Assembly: GCF_000801105.2 (NCBI RefSeq)
Contig: NC_079514.1
Coordinates: forward strand, 806,001-870,000
From: Raphanus sativus
Lineage: Eukaryota; Streptophyta; Magnoliopsida; Brassicales; Brassicaceae
Length of the DNA: 64,000 bases
Direction: 5' to 3'
The notes below the pieces were generated by a model. It did not search any database, had not been told where the DNA came from, and was given only the letters and a program-made list of their open reading frames with translations. Shown in pieces: positions 55,930 through 64,000 of the stretch. The stretch's first letter is position 1. Each line of letters opens with the position of its first letter. A program made the position numbers and the translations under genes.

Positions 55930-56575
55930 CTAGATCTTGATCCGCGCTTTTGAAGCGTGGAATATTTTACGATGAAAAATTTCATTAATAACTTAACAAA
56001 TATTTTGGTAACTTTTAAAGATTGTGTATTTAAAATATTTTTGCATTTAAATCAGTGTTTTTAAATTCAACCCGATTGTGATTATACCGGTTAATCCGGA
56101 GATCTAACAATTCAATTTAGGTTTTTAAAATATTCATATTAAAAAATCACTAAAACCGAGACTAACCGATTGAACTGATGGATGACCGATATGTAATCTA
56201 ATTTGATTTAAATTGTAACAGTTTTATAATTTGTAATCTTATAATCCAAATTTTAAAGTTCATTATTTTGCAATTTATGAAATTATGACGTGTCTACAAA
56301 ATTTTAAAGAGAAAATGATGAATATAAAATAACTAAGATTAATTATTGTATTGTTTGGAAACATTGATAGTAGTATATAAAATATATTGTTTGGAAACAT
56401 TGATAGTAGTATAAAGAAATAAGTATATTATTTGGAAACATGGATAGTAGTATAAAGAAAGGAACATTAGTGATTTAATGTAGGTTTAACTATAAAGTAT
56501 AAAAGTTTATTTAATTTTAAAACTTACAAAATAAATGTTAGGTCCAACAGAATGTTTCTATTTTAATAAGATAGA
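55930..56575 (-). mobile_element. Helitron 2, 646 bp, non-autonomous
   Basis: On the minus strand it starts TCTATCTTATTAAAATAG (56575 down). It ends with the hairpin ccacgctt-caa-aagcgcgg before CTAG (55933-55930), between host A and T. No coding sequence. Includes a triple repeat at 56349-56460. Confidence 0.88.
56349..56460. repeat. Three-copy repeat in Helitron 2
   Basis: tttggaaacattgatagtag occurs at about 56353 and 56390 and, with one change, at 56431; the period is near 40 bp. Confidence 0.85.
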
Positions 56576-57890
56576 TTTTTCATTAATTGTGGTTCCTTCA
56601 TCATTGTTCATGATTCAACAAAAAGAAATTTAAATGATATTTCTTTGGGTGGGTGAATTTAGTTAGATGGTAAGGTATAGTCCAAAGCAACCAAAAATAG
56701 GAAAAAATATAATATTAAAAAATAAAAAAATTCCAACTACATGATGATGGCTTCATGTTATGTTTGTACTTTATTTCCTCTGTTATTGCTGTCAGTGCTA
56801 GGCTCTAATTTCTATTAGTGGTGGACTCTGTTACCATTATATTACGGACATGTCACTTAACCGAACTAAATGTATTCTTATATTAGTATACTAGGATCGG
56901 CCCGCCCTACGGGCGGGAAATTATAATAAAAATTGTTTTATATGATTTTTATTAATTTATGAAGCATTTAAAATCATTATAAAAATGATATTATAGACAA
57001 ACAAATAACAAAAAGAATTCTAAGATCATATTGTTGTTTTTTAATAATTTTTTTTGGTTTGAATTGAAGTGATCTATATACTTTAATATTAGTGCAGTTG
57101 ATGCTTTATAATCTTAGACCAAAGAATATAGAGGAAACTTTGTGTATTTTGGCAAAATGTAATTAACAAAAAACATATATAAATAATTAATAAAACTGAA
57201 AAAATGAAATATATTTTGTTATACTATTTGGGCAGAACATGTTTTTACAAATATATACTTATGTTTTCGCATATGGACCTAGAAAAAAAAAACTCCTACA
57301 CAAATTCATTAATATTTAAATTTTGTCATATAACATGAAATACACTTTTATTTTGGAAGGTTTTAGTAACAAAAATAATTGTTAACATTTACTTTTTGAA
57401 TTCACTATAAAATAATTTAAGAAAAACAATTTATGTTTATATATATTTTTACTATTTTGGCTTATGCATATTTTATTATGTTTAGAAATATATAACTTTG
57501 ATTCAGAACTACCCAAAGCTATTTTGTAAGTCTCATGTTACATGCTAAAGATTATTATACACCCGAGGTCAATTTAAACATTTTTTACATTGTGAATCTT
57601 TTGTTTTCGATGAGATATTGATGTTGCACTTAATGAAAACAAACCAACTAAATTGTAATACACTTGTCTTCCGTGTACAACAAATCGTTGTCCTTCGGTG
57701 AAAAGAAAAAATGTTTTGACTATTTTTATCAGAGTTGAATCCATATACACTTGGCATGTTTGATAAGGATATCTTGCTTCCAAACGATGATCATATTTTC
57801 ACAAATATTTTCCCTTAATTGTTTCAATTGAAATCAACCTTTTTCTAAACCACTTAAAGCAACGGCAATTAAATTTTCTTGAATTCTTAT

Positions 57891-57986
57891 GATGGATGAG
57901 AAACCAAAACAAAAAAAAGCCATCCTGTTGACAAAAAAAAGGAAAACGCCATCCTATTTTCGATGGATGAGAAACCAAAACAAAAA
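57891..57986 (+). repeat. Nested direct repeats around gttgac-poly(A)
   Basis: An outer 25-bp repeat (starting gatggatgagaaaccaaaac) lies at 57891-57915 and 57962-57986. An inner repeat gccatcct flanks gttgacaaaaaaaagg. The inner block has the same tag as the tail-only insertions elsewhere; the outer one may be a second event. Confidence 0.6.
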
Positions 57987-58508
57987 CACCCAATGAAAGC
58001 TTCATGTTCTACACTTCTCCATCAACTCCCAGTAGCAGCCGCAAGAGAAACAACAAACTTTGAATCTTTAGCTAACGAAGATGCCATTTGATGAACCAAA
58101 ACCTCTTGCACCATTCCCAGTTCGCTCTTCCCCAAAGCTAATATGTGCCCACTATGAACTATATAGCCTTAAATGGCTTAAATTTGATGTCCCGTTTTTT
58201 TAAGAGATATGCAGCTATGTAACCGCAGAGAAAACGTTATACCTGAAAAAGAAAAATGTGGGATTTGAGTTTCCCTAAATACTCCCATGATCATCTCATA
58301 AAAACATAGATACTGCATCATACTCTTAACACAACATCAGGATCGAAAAAGGTGAAGCAAATATTTAGTGGTATCATATATTATAAAGCTCAAATATCAT
58401 CAGAAAAAAGGAAAAGATATTGAGCCATATCATTTGAGAATTTTCTCTCACCAATCATAGTGACAATGAAAAAAACAGAGAATTTTTATATTATACCTGG
58501 TTATTGAA

Positions 58509-58763
58509 TCAATGCCTGAAGCACACCATTCTTGTCAAACATTGCAATCTTTTGAACAGCTCCAAAAGCCACCAAAAACCTAATCGTTCATATTAGAAAA
58601 AAAATGGGCAAGAGAGTATTAATATTTTCAGAACGAAAGATTCAGTGAGGAGACATTGTCTAGCGAGTATTACCGTTGTGTAAAACATCCAAGGTTACTG
58701 CACACTGCATGTTCTCGATGGATGTAAGAAGAACCAAAACTTCTGCTGACGAACTTCAGCTGA
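58509..58763 (-). pseudogene. Captured polypyrimidine-tract-binding-protein RRM fragment
   Basis: Two exon-like pieces on the minus strand: SSSAEVLVLLTSIENMQCAV then TLDVLHN (58758-58674, after a cag acceptor and before ggtaat), and AFGAVQKIAMFDKNGVLQAL then IQ* (58583-58509). Joined in order they resemble an RRM of plant PTB proteins (PTB3 type), as I remember it. The second piece stops where a Tyr codon is expected. It runs in the Helitron's orientation. Confidence 0.65.
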
Positions 58764-59821
58764 AATTAAAAAAAACAGTATCAATTCTACTAAACAGGAA
58801 ATCATTATCATAGCTAAATAACATGATCAGGTTCACCAGAAAACAATTCAGTGTTAATAAACAGGACAGAGTTCGACGGAAAATAATAACTGTTTGCCGG
58901 AAAATAATAATCAGAACAATCAGTATCTAGAAAAAAAACTGATGGATCGGACTTCAAATCATAAAAAAGCACCTCAATTCAGCCATGAAGAGAGATGAGT
59001 AGCTGAGAGATGTTGAGATCGTGATTCTCAAAAGAGAGATATGAACCTATTTATATCCGATATAGCCGACGGAGTAACGCAATCGAAGATCTCATACTGG
59101 GCGTATGAATTAATGGGATTAAAAACATAGCAATCAGACCCGCCTTCCGTTACAGAAACTTGATAGTCACCGTCTCCGCTGATTGAAGAGAACCGAAGAA
59201 CACAAACGTGTTTCATCACCATGGATTAGGGTTTGCGTCAATGTAGGTAGTCTCTGGGCCGCAAACAAAATGGGACATTAAGCCCAAGCGAAGCCAAGAC
59301 GAAATCAAAGGACAGCACGCTGCGTTTCATTAATCGGACACGTGTCAGCCTGAAAAACTTGAATTAGTGATGTGGATGCTGATGTGTCAGCAGGATAAAA
59401 ACAACATTTCTTTATAGTAATAGATTTTGACTCTCGTTTGAGAATCTATTGGGTAATCCACGTACATGATCACATGGGTTCTCACATGCTGAAATTATAT
59501 GAAATATGGTTGAACTACAGGGACAATAAATAGTGTAATGTATTTTACAAACATTTTAGAAAAGTACAAGGGAAACATTGAGATAGAATATGATTAGGGA
59601 GGAAGATAGAATAATTTTTAAAGGTAAAAAAAGCTAGACAAGAATGGGAGATGATGATAGCTTGTGTGTGACGGTGGCCACCATTTCCCTCTATCCCTTC
59701 CTCACCTTTAGGCTCTTATTAGTCTTCTTTTCTCTGTCTCTCTTTCTCTTTTCCTTACCTTTAAGACAATAATTCGTGGTGGTGGAATGCTTGTTGAGTC
59801 ATGAGTGTAGTGCATGCTTTG

Positions 59822-60066
<245 letters not shown>

Positions 60067-60632
60067 TAGCTTTTGGTACGTTTTGGGTTTGTGTTTGGAG
60101 GGGCACGGACGCGTGTCAGTAGAGGGATTGATGCAAAGCTGTTTTTGGTAAAATGTAAGCTGTTAGAAGTGGGCCAATATATAAAGCCCATTATGTATTT
60201 ATGAACACTAATGGACCCATTAACATGGAACATTGACAGATCCGCCCGCCAGGCACCCACCCACTCCGTCTTCTTCCTCTCCTTAGAATTTTTAAATTTT
60301 GTTTTTTTTTCCTTTCCCTTAGAATAATCTGTTCATTGATTTTTCATCATCAAAATTACCGAGAAAATTCGAAAGCCAATCTTTGCATCTCAAGTCTTGT
60401 AGGCAATTCCAAATCCACTCGGATCAGGTAACATCCCTTGTCATAGTGTCGGATCTATTGTTAATCATTACATGTTCCTCTTCTCGATCCCTTTGATTGA
60501 TCGGATCACAGATCTTTCCTTATAAGATGAAATTGAATTCAAAGTTACCATTTTTGTGCTATCTGCTGATCTGAATTGTATACTGACATGGAGACAGGAC
60601 ATATCTCTGTTAGGTTCTGCTCAAAGTTACCA

Positions 60633-62806
60633 ATGGATACGAATCTGGTGGAAATGTTTAGGGCAGGTTTGAATTGGGTGACAATGGCTCTGGATGCTCC
60701 TTCAGCTCGAGTTGTCTTGTTCGGTGTCCGAATCCAATGTAAGAAGACCTTTACATTTTGATGAAATATAATATATAGTTTTGAGGCCCTATGGAGATTA
60801 TTATTTAAAGCTTCAATCTTTTATTTTTCTTTGTTTTTCAGGGCACATCTTTGTGGAAGTTTTGTTGGGTTTTGTCATTGTCATCCTCCTCTCTCAAAAG
60901 AGTTACAAACCTCCCAAGCGACCATTAACAGAGCAGGTTCTTTCTCATTATGAATCATAGTATTGTGCTTGCATAGTGGAAGTGTATTGATTTTTTATTT
61001 TATTTTATTTATTTAATGCCTTAGGAAATAGATGAGCTGTGTGATGAATGGGTTCCTGAACCTCTTATACCACCAATTACAGAAGACATGATTCACGAGC
61101 CACCAGTTCTTGAAAGGTGTTGTGGAATACTATTTTTCATCTCCTTTTTTAGACGTTTTTGCTTAAATATTTGTTTTTTTGTTTTTGTTTTCCCAAACAG
61201 TGCTGCTGGACCTCATACAACGGTTAATGGAAAAGACGTGGTGAATTTTGCGTCAGCTAATTATCTTGGACTCATTGGACACGAGAAGTTACTGGTACAC
61301 TTCACGACAAGCTATTACTTTGTATTCAATCTGTTCGAACAGTTATACTTAAAAGATAAGTCTATGCCAGGAATCATGCACTTCTGCGTTGAAGAAATAT
61401 GGCGTCGGTTCTTGTGGTCCTCGTGGATTCTATGGTACTATTGGTAAGAAACTCGACCAAGAATCTTCTTCTTTCCCCTATTTTTCGAATGAATCTCTTA
61501 CTGTTTTTGTTGCAATAGATGTTCATCTTGATTGCGAGACCAGAATATCGACGTTTTTGGGAACTCCTGATACAATCCTCTACTCTTATGGACTTTCCAC
61601 GATGTTCAGCACGATTCCTTGTTTCTGTAAAAAAGGCGATATCATTGTTGCGTAAGTACATATTTTCTTTAAGCCTTATAGTCAGTCTTATACTCATTCT
61701 TGTCTTTTCTATTTCTCTTAGCGACGAGGGTGTTCACTGGGGAATACAAAATGGACTTCAGCTTTCCAGAAGTACAATTGTCTACTTCAAGCACAATGAC
61801 ATGGACTCTCTCCGTAGCACCCTCGAGAAGATCATGACAAAGAACAAGCGCTCCAAGAACTTGAGGCGTTACATTGTAGCCGAAGCTGTATATCAGGTAT
61901 CTTAAACCGGCTCTTTCTCTTCTCGTACTTTCATGACGCTTTACCATTTACTTCTGTTAAAATCTGCAGAACTCTGGTCAAATCGCACCGCTCGATGAGA
62001 TAGTAAAACTGAAAGAGAAGTATAAATTTCGTGTTATATTGGATGAAAGCAACTCGTTTGGTGTGCTGGCCGTTCCGGGAGAGGCCTTGCAGAGCATCAC
62101 GGTGTCCCTGTGCGTATGAACGAACACAACATTCTAAGTAGACTTATCATTTTCTAAAATCAGATCCTGATGCTGATGATGATGATTTTTTCTTCTCCTT
62201 GAAAACAGATTGAGAAGATAGATGTTGTGACTGCTGCAATGGGACATGCACTAGCCACAGAAGGTGGATTCTGCACTGGGAACGCCCGCATCATCGATTA
62301 CCAGAGACTCAGCAGTTCAGGATATGTGTTCTCTGCTTCTTTGCCGCCGTACCTCGCGAGTGCTGCTATCACAGCCATCGATGTCATTGATCAAAACCCT
62401 GAGTTGTTAGTTAAGATGAAGCAGAACATTGCTCTGTTGTGGAAAGGATTGAAAGATATCAAGGGGATGTCGCTAGCAAGCGACCCTGAGTCACCTATTG
62501 TCTTCTTAAAGCTAGAGAAATCGAGTGGTTCGACTAAAGACGACTTGATTCTACTTGAGAAGATGGCTGATCGTGTAAGTAAACATCTTTTTATCTCTTT
62601 TGCGAAGACTGAGTCTTAGACCTGGTTGTCTTGGTGTTGTCTTGACATGAGTGGATGGATGTATGCAGGCTCTGAAGGAAGACTCGTTGTTGGTTGTGAG
62701 CTCTAAGAAGTCGTTTCTTGATAAGTGCCGGTTGCCTGTGGGGATCAAACTCTTGGTCTCCGCGGGACATTCAGATTCTGATCTTATTAAGTATCCGAGT
62801 CTCTGA
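60633..62806 (+). CDS. LCB1: Serine palmitoyltransferase subunit LCB1, with two apparent one-base losses
   Basis: Ten exons: 60633-60738, 60842-60936, 61025-61116, 61201-61294, 61371-61443, 61519-61651, 61722-61896, 61970-62109, 62209-62574, 62669-62806. An N-terminal membrane helix ([15 protein letters not shown]) precedes the aminotransferase fold ([57 protein letters not shown]). It matches Arabidopsis LCB1 (At4g36480). With LCB2 it forms the ER enzyme that joins serine and palmitoyl-CoA, the first step of sphingolipid synthesis; LCB1 itself lacks the PLP lysine. Exon 8 is one base short near 62066-62068 (gtgctggcc where a second t is expected), shifting frame after FGVL. Exon 10 is one base short near 62790, so it ends KYPSL* instead of continuing ([12 protein letters not shown]). 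Either a damaged duplicate or assembly errors. Confidence 0.88.
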
Positions 62807-64000
62807 AGAGACTCGCTTCAGAGCTTCTACTCTAAGTCCTGCAACACTAAAACCTCATCCAGAGAGAGAGAGAGAGATGTTTTTTCTCCAAGAACACCAG
62901 AGGAACTCTTTCAACACTTGCATTTGAGATTATAGACAAGACAACTTGGCAGACTCAAAAGCTTGTAGATGTTCATAAGCCAATTCCTGAACCAGTTGTC
63001 TCGTTTAATGAAGAAGGGTTCTTGAAGACTAGCTTCTTGTTCTTTACATTTTATGAAGATTTTCTAAATGTTTTCATTTGATCATTTGAGGTTTTTTTAA
63101 ACCTTTTTTCTACATAATCAAGTAGCTTAAAGTTGCAGAAGATTATTTATAATTTTAAGTTTGTGAGAAACAAAATATTCATCTTATTTATAGTCTTCTA
63201 CTCCGTTCTTGATTCTCTACTTCTAATCTCAAAGCAGTCGCGCTGTGTATCCACACAAAGTCACTGTTATGTTCACATATGGACGCAGCTTGGCACTGGT
63301 ACATTGCAAGGCATGTCACTTATCAGGCTTCCTAGAAACTATCAGCATTACAAAAAGAAGAAAGTATTCATTTATGAGGAATCAAGGACAGAGCTCAATG
63401 TTTCTTTAAGTGTTGTTTATGGATCTCACCAGAGAAAATTTCAATGTAATATATTTGCTATGGTCTTTGTAAAGAGGTGAGCAGAAGTGGACAGAGCTAC
63501 TCAAGACATCAACAATGCTTTTGCCTATCAATTCTCATGGGACCTCTCGTCCTCGCCTTCATTGTATAGTTTCTACTAGAGTCAAAAAGTTGAAAGTTCA
63601 CGTGAAGATTGCTTTTTTACCTGCAGATGCATGTGTTATGACAGAAAAAGACAAGAAAGCTTCCTCTATTTTGCTTTGGTTACAAGAACAAGAATGTGTT
63701 CATAAGTCAAACAATGATTGACACTTGAAGAACTTTTGTTTTGTCAAACTAGTAGTTAGAATCTTTTCCTACTCTCTTCTCTTTCTCACTACGCTAGCCT
63801 TTTAAATTTGTCTCTGTCTATGTATATTATTTATTTTCAAAAGTAAAAATTACTTATTTCCATTTCTTCTTTTAGATTTAGTTACATCTAGGCATTATAT
63901 TGGTGTTTTCTTTCTTTCTTTTTGAATTTGATTATTCTGTTCATACTTGTTTTTCTTGGCTTTTAATTTACTTCTACAAGAGAAATAAAGAGTTAAAGGT
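62807..64000. other. LCB1 3' region and unassigned sequence
   Basis: To about 63110 this is probably LCB1 3' UTR. At 63240-63720 short frames switch (for example MDAAWHWYIARHVTYQAS near 63280, and the 68-codon ORF at 63515), which could be a decayed exon, but I recognise no family. Confidence 0.4.

Larger units (their letters stand above)
56891..59424 (-). mobile_element. Helitron 3, 2.5 kb, with captured gene pieces
   Basis: On the minus strand it starts TCTATTACTATAAAGAAATG (59424 down). It ends with the hairpin cccgccc-gta-gggcggg shortly before CTAG (56894-56891), between host A (56890) and T (59425). No Rep/helicase is seen. Inside are PTB-like RRM pieces (58509-58763) and another coding-like scrap near 58020-58140 on the same strand (LGKSELGMVQEVLVHQMASS). 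Confidence 0.9.

Overview
This window is nuclear DNA from a flowering plant of the mustard family (Brassicaceae), most likely Brassica, Raphanus or a close relative. The evidence is spliced genes with GT-AG introns, AT-rich intergenic DNA, and many plant transposons (Helitrons, hAT, PIF/Harbinger and Stowaway MITEs, a TRIM, SINE/LINE insertions). The proteins, as I remember the Arabidopsis ones, run in the order of a chromosome 4 segment around At4g36670 down to At4g36470. That correspondence is from memory and was not searched.

Layout: a dead SDN-type exonuclease fragment (1-750); polyol transporter PLT6 (3.4-5.1 kb); a DUF1195 membrane protein with a 1.2-kb insertion in an intron (5.6-7.7 kb); TFIIB-related PBRP (8.0-9.9 kb); a tRNA-like sequence (12.2 kb); a Sec14/CRAL-TRIO gene with a fresh hAT element in its last exon (13.7-15.5 kb); and HOPS subunit VPS39 (16.1-20.0 kb). 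A transposed, intron-bearing and broken copy of nucleolar NRAP/NOL6 follows (20.5-26.1 kb), then a 3.9-kb Helitron carrying a helicase tail and a PPR gene fragment (26.85-30.79 kb). Next are a tandem TRIM (32.0-32.6 kb), two MITEs, GATA19 (35.6-36.4 kb), a probable MADS-box relic (38.3 kb), RL3 (41.8-42.0 kb, minus), a PUB5-like ARM protein with no U-box (47.1-48.9 kb), BEE2 (49.1-50.2 kb, minus), an alpha/beta-hydrolase relic (51.3 kb), a non-LTR insertion (52.0-53.0 kb), a small At4g36500-like protein (53.3 kb), a SABATH methyltransferase with a frameshift (54.1-55.7 kb, minus), two more Helitrons (one with a captured PTB-type RRM), a long GA tract and the sphingolipid gene LCB1 (60.6-62.8 kb).

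The genes are independent eukaryotic units: transport (PLT6), transcription (PBRP, GATA19, BEE2, RL3), vacuolar trafficking and lipid transfer (VPS39, Sec14-like), ubiquitin or ARM scaffold (PUB5-like) and lipid/specialised metabolism (LCB1, SABATH). The most unusual signals are in the transposon layer: three Helitrons in one orientation with both termini readable and two captured host gene pieces; a TRIM whose repeats contain a snRNA-type USE plus TATA at U6-like spacing; at least fourteen minimal insertions that are little more than a poly(A) tail between 11-17-bp direct repeats; and a hAT element truncating a conserved gene. Several single-base losses at homopolymers in conserved exons look like either young decay or assembly error.
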